64,000 bases of DNA from Corallium rubrum (GCA_964035015.1 OZ036015.1:6255046-6319045), one strand, 5' to 3'. Counted from the first letter of the stretch, positions 34,190-45,474 are shown. Numbers and translations are program-made. Notes: a model not told the origin generated them from the sequence alone.

Positions 34190-36447
34190 AAGGGATGGCC
34201 CTTATACTGGACCTCTAGGGAGAACAGTTTAGATGTGACTGATATAGGGTCATCCAGTACAGGTAGGTAAAACAAAGTTAGTACATGTAACTCTGATTCC
34301 TCTTGTAGACTTGTAGCAACACTGGATCAATGAGGGATGGCCTTTACTGGACCTATAGGGATAACAGTTTAGATATGACTGATAGAGTTAACCAGTATCA
34401 ATAAAGTTTGTTTAGTTTACCCTGATTTCCTCCTGTAGTAACACTGGATCAATGAAGGATGGTTCTTACTGGACTTCTAGAGAGAACAGTTTAGATATGA
34501 CTGATAGAGTTATCCAGTACAAATAAAGTTTGTTTAGTTTACCCTGATTTCCTTCTGTAGTAACACTGGATCAATGAAGGACGGTTCTTACTGGATCTCT
34601 AGAGAACAGTTTAGATAGGACTGCTAGAGTTATCCAGTATAAATAAAGTTAGTTTAGTTTACTCCGGTTTCCTTCTGTAGTAACACTGGATCAATGAAGG
34701 ACGGTCCTTACTGGACCTCTAGAAAGAACAGTTTAGATATGACTGATAGAGTTATCCAGTATAAATAAAGTTAGTTTAGTTTACTCCGGTTTCCTTCCGT
34801 AGTAACACTGGATCAATTAAGGACGGTCCTTACTGGACCTCTAGAAAGAACAGTTTAGATATGACTGATAGAGTTATCCAGTATAAATAAAGTTAGTTTA
34901 GTTTACTCCGGTTTCCTTCCGTAGTAACACTGGATCAATTCAGGACGGTCCTTACTGGACCTCTAGAGAGAACAGTTTAGATATGACTGATAGAGTTATC
35001 CAGTATAAATAAAGTTAGTTTAGTTTACTCCGGTTTCCTTCTGTAGTAACACTGGATCAATGAAGGATGGTCCTTACTGGACCTCTAGAAAGAACAGTTT
35101 AGATATGACTGATAGAGTTATCCAGTATAAATAAAGTTAGTTTAGTTTACTCCGGTTTCCTTCTGTAGTAACACTGGATCAATGAAGGATGGTCCTTACT
35201 GGACCTCTAGAAAGACCAGTTTAGATATGACTGATAGAGTTATCCAGTATAAATAAAGTTAGTTTAGTTTACTCCGGTTTCCTTCTGTAGTAACACTGGA
35301 TCAATGAAGGATGGTCCTTACTGGACCTCTAGAAAGAACAGTTTAGATATGACTGATAGAGTTATCCAGTATAAATAAAGTTAGTTTAGTTTACTCCGGT
35401 TTCCTTCCGTAGTAACACTGGATCAATTAAGGACGGTCCTTACTGGACCTCTAGAAAGAACAGTTTAGATATGACTGATAGAGCTATCCAGTATAAATAA
35501 AGTTAGTTTAGTTTACTCCGGTTTCCTTCCGTAGTAACACTGGATCAATGAAGGACGCTCCTTACTGGACCTCTAGAAAGAACAGTTTAGATATGACTGA
35601 TAGAGTTATCCAGTATAAATAAAGTTAGTTTAGTTTACTCCGGTTTCCTTCCGTAGTAACACTGGATCAATTCAGGACGGTCCTTACTGGACCTCTAGAG
35701 AGAACAGTTTAGATATGACTGATAGAGTTATCCAGTATAAATAAAGTTAGTTTAGTTTACTCCGGTTTCCTTCTGTAGTAACACTGGATCAATGAAGGAT
35801 GGTCCTTACTGGACCTCTAGAAAGAACAGTTTAGATATGGCTGATAGAGTTATCCAGTATAAATAAAGTTAGTTTAGTTTACTCCGGTTTCCTTCTGTAG
35901 TAACACTGGATCAATGAAGGATGGTCCTTACTGGACCTCTAGAAAGACCAGTTTAGATATGACTGATAGAGTTATCCAGTATAAATAAAGTTAGTTTAGT
36001 TTACTCCGGTTTCCTTCCGTAGTAACACTGGATCAATTAAGGACGGTCCTTACTGGACCTCTAGAAAGAACAGTTTAGATATGACTGATAGAGTTATCCA
36101 GTATAAATAAAGTTAGTTTAATTTACTCTGGTTTCCTTCTGTAGTAACACTGGATCAATGAAGGATGGTTCTTACTGGACCTCTAGAGAGAACAGTTTAG
36201 ATATGACTGATAGAGTTATCCAGTATAAATAAAGTTAGTTTAGTTTACTCCGGTTTCCCTCTGTAGTAACACTGGATCAATGAAGGATGGTTCTTACTGG
36301 ACCTCTAGAAAGAACAGTTTAGATATGACTGATAGAGTTATCCAGTATAAATAAAGTTAGTTTAGTTTACTCCGATTTCCCTCTGTAGTAACACTGGATC
36401 AATGAAGGATGGTTCTTAACTGGACCTCTAGAGAGAACTGTTCAGAT
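34190..36447 (+). repeat. 122-bp satellite, about 18 copies
   Basis: TAACACTGGATCAAT recurs at 35047, 35169, 35291 and 35413, exactly 122 bp apart. The first two copies are diverged and the central ones nearly identical. Each unit holds CCGGTTTCCTTCTGTAG (splice-acceptor-like) and GTATAAATAAAGTTAG. The last copy breaks off inside the minus-strand coding remnant at about 36447. Confidence 0.95.
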
Positions 36448-36850
36448 GTTCATCAATTTCACTTTGCACATCCGAACCACAATATTTACCACCACAAACA
36501 CCTGCTGCAGCAACACCATCATGATTACATGTACCACCAACACCATCATAAGTACCATAAGCATAACTACCAACACTGAAATCTCCGCTATCATCATCCA
36601 TTTCTGTATGTGGAGGAATATTCACTAAACAAACTGGTCCTATATCTGCAAAAAACATTTGCAAGATCTTGGCCGGTGTACATCTACTGGTGTAAGTACC
36701 AGGTCTAGTTAATCTAAAACACAGTCAGGATTCCTTGGTCTTAATATTATGGGTTTGGAACTAGGTGCTGGTAAGATATCTAATCGAACACCCACAAAAG
36801 TACCACTTGAAATGGGAGTCACCTCTTTTTCTCTTGACTCATTGACATCA
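36430..36850 (-). pseudogene. unidentified coding remnant with a frameshift
   Basis: On the minus strand, after an acceptor-like TTTTTCCAG (about 36857), a frame reads FFDVNESREKEVTPISSGTF, then VGVRLDILPAPSSKP and LRPRNPDCVLD before a stop. One base off, it continues LTRPGTYTSRCTPAKILQMF, IGPVCLVNIPPHTEMDDD and a Gly/Cys-rich stretch ending SEIDEHLNS at the satellite edge. Composition and continuity across the shift argue for true former coding sequence of about 135 residues. I do not recognise the family. The satellite edge cuts its 3' side. Confidence 0.45.
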
Positions 36851-38031
36851 AAGAACTGGAAAAATCGTAAATAAAAAGGGTATTACACATCTCATTTTTA
36901 CAGAACTGTTTTACTTTATATTTATAAAGTAGCTTCATGCACAAAATTTCCTTTATTTTAATAAGTTTCACGTGGCGACGGTGGCGTTCATGTTTATATG
37001 ATAACACTGCTTGCTGTTTATAGTGCAATTCTGATAAAAGATTTGTCAATCTACCACAATACAGTAACAATAAATAATTATGAGCATGCAAGTTGTAAGG
37101 AAATTTATAGGCAGACAAAAAGTAAATTGCTAAAATTCATAGAATATTTTTCAATATTATGGTACACTCAGTACCTTAATAGTATACTCTTCGAACTTTC
37201 GATATAAGCATTAGACAAAGTTGGGAAACAAAGTCGTTAAAATATTAAACTACAAACAAATCTATTATATTAGCTTACCTTAAAAACAAATGTCCAAACT
37301 ATCGACCAAAAAACTATTAAATGTGCAGCTGACAACAATCGAGCTGTACACAAGATATACCGTATGCCTTCTAGATCCAATAACAAATGTTGTTTAGATA
37401 CACAATAAACGAAAAGAAGTTCATGTGTATCTAAAAACGAAGCTTTTCTACTACGAATGGCGGGTCACAGCGAATGGCTTGACATGACGAAGCCACAGAC
37501 GAAGCTGTGATCATAACGCGAGCTTGCCAAAAAATGAGCGACGCGCTCCGAAAAATCGATAACAGAATTGAAACGCAGTGCATTATGGGATAGTCACCGC
37601 TCCTCCTCTGCTTGTAAGCTCTACACAGGAATTTTTTCCCACCCACCCACCGCTTCAAAGTTGCACTTATACAAGCTCCACGGGTCGCGAGGCAAATATT
37701 TTCGAAACGGAAAATATTGGTGTATACGTGGAAAGTTATCTGCTAATATCATTCGATAGCAGATCTTTAGCTTAGCTTCCTTTATGTTGTGTTAAACTGT
37801 GGACACCGGGAAGCATGTGGCAGAGTTTCTCCACGAACGAACAGAGAGTTGAAGAACTTACAACTATTTTGTAAATAATTCATTGGTGTTATTCTTGATG
37901 GTTTTATGTTCCTGATGTAAAAAATAAAGTTTTGGTTTGGGGATGAAGTGCTCCCAATGGTCACCTTCAAGCCCATAGACTCAGGTTATTTTATGTAAAT
38001 ATAATGATCAGTCGAATCGTAAGAACTGGCC
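36851..38031. other. no recognisable gene
   Basis: AT-rich. Short frames near 37431-37976 are not recognisable. Confidence 0.45.
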
Positions 38032-38162
38032 AAGGGGATTATGGCCCCTTGGTTCAGGTCGATGTCTTAGGGGGTCGCTACCCCTTTGGCAGGATATGAT
38101 CTACTTGGGGATTATTACCCCCTAGGGCATTAGCAGAATCCTAATGGGGATTATATACCCCA
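38032..38162. repeat. four regularly spaced short palindromes
   Basis: AAGGGGATTATGGCCCCTT (38032), AGGGGGTCGCTACCCCT (38069), TGGGGATTATTACCCCC (38106) and TGGGGATTATATACCCCA (38145): each is a GGGG/CCCC hairpin, at 37-39 bp steps, with unlike spacers. Confidence 0.75.
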
Positions 38163-38825
38163 GGACAACAATCTAAGGCCATGTAACAATGAGTCGTTGG
38201 GATGATGTTTGACCACAATTTTAGACAATCGGAGTACTTCACCCCAAACCCCTTCTCCCACAAAACTTTGTGTGTGTGCCATTAGTATTCGCTTGATTGT
38301 TCGGCCTTTCCTTTTAAAGAACGGCTCGAATCATTAACTATTACATAAAAATGAAAAAAATTAGACACTATAGCAATCTTACTAAGTGGAACTAAAAATT
38401 TCCAACAAAATAAAAGTTGGTGGATATACTTTACTAAATGTCTGACTATGTAGATTATTTTAAATTTGCATCGCATGACCAGTTGCCATATTCAGCTACT
38501 GTAAGTTTTGTTATAGATCTACCTTTCCCTGCACAAGCTGTCGTAAGCTGTAACTCAGGTCATATTATGACCTCCTCGGATTCTTTTGTTCTCCGAGGGA
38601 ATGTAAATCTCGTATTTCCCTCATCGCTCATGCAACAGGGAAATTTTTCCTTTGTCTTCTAATTTTCCCGTGCATGTTGATGAGGGAAAATTAAAAGACA
38701 AAGAAATCCTTTGTCTTCTTCAAAATTTCCCGCTTGCACAGAAAAATTAGATGCAATTTCTCTGATCAACCGTGTAAAGATTCTCAAAGTTTCCCTCGGC
38801 GATCATAATATTACAAACTAATACC
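38163..38825. other. intergenic with TTTCCCTC-rich inverted motifs
   Basis: Local foldbacks (for example ACAAAGGATTTCTTTGTC-like pairs near 38650-38720). No gene recognised. Confidence 0.45.
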
Positions 38826-38984
38826 TAGCCTGTGCACAGCCTGAAATATCCCTGTATTACAGTCTGTGAAAACTCACGCGATAGCTTGTCGAACCCCCGC
38901 AAAGCTACCCAGATCTGAGTAGTAGATTCTGATTGGCCAAAGCAACACCACCTTCACTTCCTCTCAAGAAATGATAAATTCAAC

Positions 38985-39480
38985 ATGGCCGAAAGTCAAA
39001 ACTGTGAAACTGCATTCGAGAAAGCGACCAGAGGAGTGTGTAACGTTTTTGCAATTACAGCATTATTCGACAAACAAAAAGAGGCTTTATACAGAGCTTC
39101 TTTTCAAAGCGTGATGTTTCGTCATACTCCCAAACCTGTTATGGGAAATCACCGATATTTCAGTCTATACCGATCATGGCAGATATTATTTATATACAAG
39201 AGAACAAGAGGCAGCAGCATAATGCTTGTTATATCTCCCCTAAAATCTCTTATGGAAGATCAAGTACGTGGATTAAAGAAGCTAAACATTTCAGCAGTGT
39301 GTGTAAAAGAATGGTCAATGGCGAGTTTACCCATGTTTATGACTCGCTCGAGTGCTTGCTGACAATACATCAACATCAACATCAACATCAACATGGAGAG
39401 GTATTCTCTCAAGTAAGACATTTAAAGACTTCCTGGAGTGTGTTGCGGTCGATGAGGCACAATTGTATTAGCCAGTGGTA
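38985..39480 (+). pseudogene. RecQ-type helicase pseudogene, N-terminal part
   Basis: Begins MAESQNCETAFEKATRGV and FDKQKEAL. Around 39110 another frame gives SYSQTCYGKSPIFQSIPIMAD, corresponding to helicase motif I (Walker A TGxGKS) with T[C]YGKS. Then comes LVISPLKSLMEDQVRGLKKL (motif Ia) and, in a third frame, CVAVDEAQ at about 39450. Removing one base there restores DEAHCISQW, the DEAH motif II, followed at once by a donor-like TGG|GTAAGT. The RecQ order of motifs is clear, and the frameshifts show it is not functional. RecQ enzymes unwind DNA 3'-5' with ATP; multicopy RecQ-like sequences in invertebrates are often mobile-element passengers, which is inference here. Confidence 0.8.
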
Positions 39481-40148
39481 AGTAATTTTGTAAATATTAT
39501 TGGGTCACCTATTTAAGTATAAACAACTTTCACATTTACAGTATATAACTTATAAATGCTACTGATAACTTACTGTCCGAAATATTTAAGTTTGAGAGAA
39601 TTATTCAACATATTAATATACATATATCCCTATGAAAGTATATTCACTGCAAAACGATTGCCCCTTGCGTTTCATATTTAGTTTGTTTTAGTCTCAGTGG
39701 GTCCATCTCACGAAATATCATCTAGCCTCTGTTAACAAGTAGCAACTGGGCATTAATAGGATAATAGCATCCCTATTTGAATCCCGCTCTTTTAATATTA
39801 ATATAGGGATAAAAATAATCGTCTGTAACCTCAGTGAAATGAGGTTTCTCATTCCTGAGAGTGTCCACTTAACTGTTGTAACAGCAACAGCTACAAAACA
39901 GTCTCACCTTGCAATATATGACAGCTTAAGGTTATGTAAACAAACTGCAATAGTATCTGAGAGCCCCCAATAGATCCAATATTTTCTACTGTGTTCAGTG
40001 CATTAATAAAGACATTCCATTCCATTTATTATTTACTGATATTATAAAGGAAATCGAAACCAATCACGTGACAGCTAAGAGGACAATCATATATTATCAG
40101 AGAAGGAAACAATGTGGGCTTTTATACAGGGTATTCAAAGTCACTCTT
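39481..40148 (+). other. intron-like part of the left arm
   Basis: Follows the GTAAGT donor of the RecQ exon. AT-rich, non-coding, faithfully repeated in inverse in the right arm at 40388-41616. Confidence 0.6.
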
Positions 40149-40387
40149 GGACGCAAATTTTAAAAGGGTCATCTCACAAGCCCACAAGGTGTCTTATTGA
40201 AGTGTGTCATGCTGGAACCCCAAATTCTGTTAAAAAGCACATTTTGAAGAATCTGTCAAAAAGTGATGGACACATCAGAATTCTAATCTCTACTATTGCC
40301 TTTGGGATGGGTATAAATTGCCAGGATGTATGATGTATCATACACTTTCGTCCATCAAAGAACATAGAGTGTTATGTGTATAAAGAA
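40149..40387 (+). pseudogene. RecQ-type helicase C-terminal motifs in the spacer of the inverted repeat
   Basis: Frame 40112-40333 gives CLIEVCHAGTPNSVKKHI and RILISTIAFGMGINCQDV, matching RecQ motifs IV-V. After an in-frame TGA the same frame continues CIIHFRPSKNIECYVYKE, the motif VI approach, where the arginine-finger region would follow. It is single copy and lies between the arms. With the left arm it forms a gene-like N-to-C order on the plus strand. The stop codon and the missing remainder make it a pseudogene. Confidence 0.75.
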
Positions 40388-40558
40388 CAAAGAATGACTT
40401 CAAATACCCTGCATAAAAGCCCACATTGTTTCCTTGTCTGACAATATATGATTGTCCTTCTTAGCTGTCATGTGATTGGTTTTGATTTCCTTTATAATAA
40501 TAAATGGAATGGAATGTCTTTATTAATGTCCTGAACACAGTAGAAAATATTGGATCTA

Positions 40559-40737
40559 TATACCTTATTCAAAAATGGCCACCAAATTAGAATTCTTTTA
40601 TGCATATAAATTAGCCCTTATGACCTCATTTCAAAGTAAGAATTCTTTTGAATTTCCCACATGAAAACGAGTTCATAAAGGCTAATTTATATGTATATAA
40701 AAGAATTTTAATTCTGCGGCCATTCTTGAATAAGGTC
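40559..40737. mobile_element. MITE family D, copy 1 (about 180 bp, TA site)
   Basis: TACCTTATTCAAAAATGGCC and GGCCATTCTTGAATAAGGTC are inverted ends; inner arms ATAAATTAGCCCTTATGACC and GTTCATAAAGGCTAATTTAT. The left arm reads GGATCTATTGGG without it, fitting a TA duplication. A second copy is at 60700-61364. Confidence 0.8.
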
Positions 40738-41144
40738 TATTGGGGGCTCTCAGATACTATTGCAGTTTGCTTACTTAACCTTAAGCTGTCATATATTGCA
40801 AGGTGAGACTGTTTTGTAGCTGTCGCTGTTACAACAATTAAGTGGACACTCTCAGGAATGAGAAACCTCATTTCACTGAGGTTACAGACGATTATTTTTA
40901 TCCCTATATTAATATTAAAAGAGCGGGATTCAAATAGGGATGCTATTATCCTATTAATGCCTAGTTGCTACTTGTTAACAGAGGCTAGATGATATTTAGT
41001 GAGATAGACCCACTGAGACTAAAACAAACTAAATATGAAACGCAAGGGGCAATCGTTTTGTAGTGAATATATTTTCATAGGGATATATGTATATTAATAT
41101 GTTGAATAATTCTCTCAAACTTAAATATTTCGCACAGTAAGTTA

Positions 41145-41513
41145 CAGGGTTGGCAAATCTTCTTATATTAGTTGTTCTTATATGTTCTTATATTATATAA
41201 GAAGATTTTTTTGGAGGGGCAAAAATGTTCTTATATTTTGTTATATTATTCTCATTAATTATTCTACTTTGAAGTTGTAAATTTTAACTATTTGACATTC
41301 ATCCTGAAGATAAGATATACAGATAATAGTCGTATAAAATACAGCAGTGATAACTATTTTTATAATTTTGAAAGCCCAAGATTTTGGATGACGTCATAAT
41401 ATGACATCATCAAGGTTTTCGAAAATGTTCTTATATTGCAAAAAATGTTCTTATATTAATATAAGAAATAAGAAAATTTTATTTTTGAAAAAATGTTCTT
41501 ACATCCAACCCTG
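41145..41513. mobile_element. non-autonomous hAT-like element, 369 bp
   Basis: TIRs CAGGGTTGG and CCAACCCTG are perfect. GTAAGTTA flanks both sides (41137-41144 and 41514-41521), an 8-bp duplication. The uninserted left arm has a single AACTTAC in the same context. The 8-bp duplication with CAGGG ends is typical of the hAT superfamily. No transposase inside. The interior is rich in TTCTTATAT repeats. Confidence 0.9.
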
Positions 41514-41616
41514 GTAAGTTATCAGTAGCATTTATAAGTTATATACTGTAAATGTGAAAGTTGTTTATACTTAAATAGGTAACCCAATAATATTTACAAA
41601 ATTACTTACCACTGGC

Positions 41617-41992
41617 TAATACAATTGTGCCTCATCGACCGCAACACACTCCAGGAAGTCTTTAAATGTCTTACTTGAGAGAATACCTCTCCATGTTGAT
41701 GTTGAATGTTGATGTAGTGTCAGCAAGCACTCGAGCGAGCCATAAACATGGGTAAACTCGCCATTGACCATTCTTTTACACACACTGCTGAAATGTTTAG
41801 CTTCTTTAATCCACGTACTTGATCTTCTATAAGAGATTTTAGGGGAGATATAACAAGCATTATGCTGCTGCCTCTTGCTCTCTTAATATCTGCCATGATC
41901 GGTATAGACTGAAATATCGGTGATTTCCCATAACAGGTTTGGGAGTATGACGAAACATCACGCTTTGAAAAGAAGCTCTGTATAAGCCTCTT
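41617..41992 (-). pseudogene. inverted copy of the RecQ N-terminal exon
   Basis: Minus frame contains SYSQTCYGKSPIFQSIPIMAD, SSIMLVISPLKSLIEDQVRG and the same one-base insertion before the DEAH-like site (ACAATTGTGCCTC). Its 5' part is displaced to 44906-45005 (MAESLNCETAFEKATRGV) by the 2.9-kb element. Confidence 0.8.
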
Positions 41993-42113
41993 GGCTAAAT
42001 TGCAGAATACCCGTCCACTAGTCACCTTTCACTGCGCAGCCATACTTTCTGTGGCTACGCGGCTACGCAGTCATGGTCGGCCCAGGCTCTCCTCCTTAAC
42101 AAAGAACTTTTCG

Positions 42114-42954
42114 TTCTTAATAAACCTCGCGAAATATCAATATAATATGTTGTTGCTTCGTTCTTAATAAACCTCGCGAAATATCAATATAATATGTTGT
42201 TGCTTCGTTCTTAATAAACCTCGCGAAATATCAATATAATATGTTGTTGCTTCGTTCTTAATAAACCTCGCGAAATATCAATATAATATGTTGTTGCTTC
42301 GTTCTTAATAAACCTCGCGAAATATCAATATAATATGTTGTTGCTTCGTTCTTAATAAACCTCGCGAAATATCAATATAATATGTTGTTGCTTCGTTCTT
42401 AATAAACCTCGCGAAATGTCAATATAATATGTTGTTGCTTCGTTCTTAATAAACCTCGCGAAATATCAATATAATATGTTGTTGCTTCGTTCTTAATAAA
42501 CCTCGCGAAATATCAATATAATATGTTGTTGCTTCGTTCTTAATAAACCTCGCGAAATATCAATATAATATGTTGTTGCTTCGTTCTTAATAAACCTCGC
42601 GAAATATCAATATAATATGTTGTTGCTTCGTTCTTAATAAACCTCGCGAAATATCAATATAATATGTTGTTGCTTCGTTCTTAATAAACCTCGCGAAATA
42701 TCAATATAATATGTTGTTGCTTCGTTCTTAATAAACCTCGCGAAATGTCAATATAATATGTTGTTGCTTCGTTCTTAATAAACCTCGCGAAATATCAATA
42801 TAATATGTTGTTGCTTCGTTCTTAATAAACCTCGCGAAATATCAATATAATATGTTGTTGCTTCGTTCTTAATAAACCTCGCGAAATATCAATATAATAT
42901 GTTGTTGCTTCGTTCTTAATAAACCTCGCGAAATATCAATATAATATGTTCTAA
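42114..42954. repeat. 47-bp satellite, about 18 copies
   Basis: Unit starts TTCTTAATAAACCTCGCGAA; 42114 to 42161 is 47 bp. Almost identical copies (a few have TGTCAA for TATCAA). Two more copies follow the SINE insertion at about 43594-43675. Confidence 0.97.
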
Positions 42955-43580
42955 GGATTTAGGGTGAAGGAAAATTCGAGTGTAGAATATATACATTTTA
43001 AGACCAAACCGGGAGCAGTTGCGAAAAATGCAACTACACAGGCCCTCCGGCAGGAATTGAACCCACGACCTTATTATATATACAGAACTCGCGATCAAGC
43101 TCTCGGCAACGGCCTCCATGGCTCAGTGGTCAGAGCATTGCACTAGAATCGCAAGGTCGTGGGTTCAATTCCTGCCGGAGGGCCTGTGTAGTTGCATTTT
43201 TCGCAACTGCTCCCGGTTTGGTCTTAAAATGTATATATTCTACACTCGAATTTTCCTTCACCCTAAATCCTTAGAACATGCTGTGTAATCGAGTGAAATG
43301 CCCAATATCATTTATAATATACCCAATTCTCTCCTGGCATTACCACCTTATTATATATACAGAACTCGCGATCAAGCTCTCGGCAACGGCCTCCATGGCT
43401 CAGTGGTCAGAGCATTGCACTAGAATCGCAAGGTCGTGGGTTCAATTCCTGCCGGAGGGCCTGTGTAGTTGCATTTTTCGCAACTGCTCCCGGTTTGGTC
43501 TTAAAATGTATATATTCTACACTCGAATTTTCCTTCACCCTAAATCCTTAGAACATGCTGTGTAATCGAGTGAAATGCCC
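42954..43580. mobile_element. two tRNA-derived SINEs and an inverted partial copy, duplicated
   Basis: tRNA-like heads of 74 nt lie at 43111-43184 and 43388-43461 on the plus strand, with box A TGGCTCAGTGG and box B GGTTCAATTCC. The anticodon loop reads CTAGAAT. The short variable region does not suit a Ser tRNA, so this is a SINE head. Each is followed by a tail GTTGCATTTTTCGCAACTGC ... TTTTCCTTCACCCTAAATCC. 42954-43062 is the same tail and T-arm inverted. The unit from about 43065 was then duplicated at about 43345. Confidence 0.75.
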
Positions 43581-43974
43581 AATATCATTTATAATATAAT
43601 ATGTTGTTGCTTCGTTCTTAATAAACCTCGCGAAATATCAATATAATATGTTGTTGCTTCGTTCTTAATAAACCTCGACGCCAAATTTACCCTGCCTTCT
43701 CCCAAAGCCATCACAAATAATATCAAAGCCTTTCTTCTTAATCACAACTACATCAACTCGGAACAATTTAATGCGTAGTTTATACATTTACCTCCATCGT
43801 ACAGCCGTTAACGAACTTAATGGGATGTTATGTATTGCTCCGTTCTCTATAAACTTCGTTATACATTTATATCATTGCTTCGTTATTTAATAAACATACC
43901 ATTACTATGCCATGTTATGTATTGCTCCGTTCTCGAGAAACCTCGTTATGCGTATCACTACTTCGTTATTTGAA

Positions 43975-44845
43975 GATACGATGACTATTCATATTAAAGT
44001 CTTCCTTCTCTTCAAAATCTCACTGCGTAGCCGCGTAGCCACCAAAATATATAGCTAGGTAAATAACGTCATTCATTTTCTCAAAGACACTTAGGATTTA
44101 CTTGGGGGTACCTTTTATATTATCCCTCAATTCTTCCTTCTTTTCAAAATCTCACTGCGTAGCCGCGTAGCCACCAAAACATATAGCTAGGTAAATAACG
44201 TCATTCATTTTCTCAAAGACACTTGGGATTTACTTGGGGGTACCTTTTATATTATCCCTCAATTCTCCTTCTTTTCAAAATCTCACTGCGTAGCCGCGTA
44301 GCCGCGTAGCCACCAAAACATATAGCTAGGTAAATAACGTCATTCATTTTCTCAAAGACACTTGGGATTTACTTGGGATACCTTTTATATTATCCCTCAA
44401 TTCTCCTTCTTTTCAAAATCTCACTGCGTAGCCGCGTAGCCACCAAAACATATAGCTAGGTAAATAACGTCATTCATTTTCTCAAAGACACTTGGGATTT
44501 ACTTGGGATACCTTTTATATTATCCCTCAATTCTTCCTTCTTTTCAAAATCTCACTGCGTAGCCGCGTAGCCACGTAGCCACAAAAACATATAGCTAGGT
44601 AAATAACGTCATTCATTTTCTCAAAGACACTTAGGATTTACTTGGGGGTACCTTTTATATTATCCCTCAATTCTTCCTTCTTTTCAAAATCTCACCGCGT
44701 AGCCACGTAGCCACAAAAACATATAGCTAGGTAAATAACGTCATTCATTTTCTCAAAGACACTTAGGATTTACTTGGGGGTACCTTTTATATTATCCCTC
44801 AATTCTTCCTTCTTTTCAAAATCTCACCGCGTAGCCGCGTAGCCG
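43975..44845. repeat. satellite of 130-139 bp, about 6 copies
   Basis: Each unit has ACATATAGCTAGGTAAATAA, CTCAAAGACACTT, CTTTTATATTATCCCTCAAT and CTCACTGCG. Length varies because a small block TAGCCGCG/TAGCCACG is present two or three times. Confidence 0.95.
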
Positions 44846-45474
44846 TGTGCCGGAAATTAGTGTCTTCAAATATGGCCGGGTATTCTGCAGTCGCTCCAGC
44901 CTCTTTTTGTTTGTCGAATAATGCTGTAATTGTAAAAACGTTACACACTCCTCTGGTCGCTTTCTCGAATGCAGTTTCACAGTTTAGACTTTCGGCCATG
45001 TTCAATTTATCATTTCTTGAGAGGAAGTGAAGGTGGTGTTGCTTTGGCCAATCAGAATCTACTATTCACACTGCATAAATTAGAGCATCGCATATAAAGG
45101 TCAACAAACTATGAATAAATTGTCAGTGTGGTCAAGTACAGCGACTCCAACAACATGTGCTTCTATGTTGCAGCCTAGCCTTCGCCAGTATTTTACAGCA
45201 AGACAAGCTCTTATGGCTTTCTAAACAAGGTCTACTACAGTTTACTTTCTATATATGTTCATGGTTGTCGGGTTTTGCCACACGAGCGACATAAAGGCTG
45301 GAACAGCTGAAGCGTGTCAAATATTTCCGAGGCTGAGGTATTTTTATTTTTCTTCTTTTCTTGCTTTCTTGTCGGGCACACGGCCTGATCGACCGAAATC
45401 GATGCTTACTGCATGACTATGGTAGTTATATATTTTTTTACAGACAGTGGTGCAGGTATTGGTGAAATGATTTC

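Larger units (their letters stand above)
38826..40148 (+). repeat. left arm of a large inverted duplication (RecQ region)
   Basis: From TAGCCTGTGCACAGCCTGAA (38826) to GTATTCAAAGTCACTC (about 40148) this arm is the reverse complement of pieces spread over 40388-48707. It is free of the insertions found in the right arm, so it records their empty sites. Confidence 0.9.
41993..44897. mobile_element. 2.9-kb non-autonomous transposon carrying satellites
   Basis: Flanked by AGCCTCTT at 41985-41992 and 44898-44905, an 8-bp duplication; the left RecQ arm has the uninterrupted site. Ends share TGCAGAATACCCG about 10 bp in and subterminal GGCTACGCGGCTACGC in inverted order (42053 and about 44845). 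It has no recognisable transposase. It contains a 47-bp satellite, a pair of tRNA-derived elements and a satellite of about 132 bp. Confidence 0.8.

Noticed and set aside
34190..36447. CRISPR-like array
   Set aside because: Units are 122 bp, tandem and contiguous with no unique spacers, in a eukaryotic context.
38032..38162. CRISPR array from regularly spaced palindromes
   Set aside because: Only four units, the palindromes differ from each other, and the DNA is eukaryotic. Kept only as a structural finding.
43111..43461. Functional tRNA-Ser genes (anticodon AGA)
   Set aside because: No long variable arm, a mismatch in the anticodon stem and a bulge in the acceptor, and a shared SINE tail.
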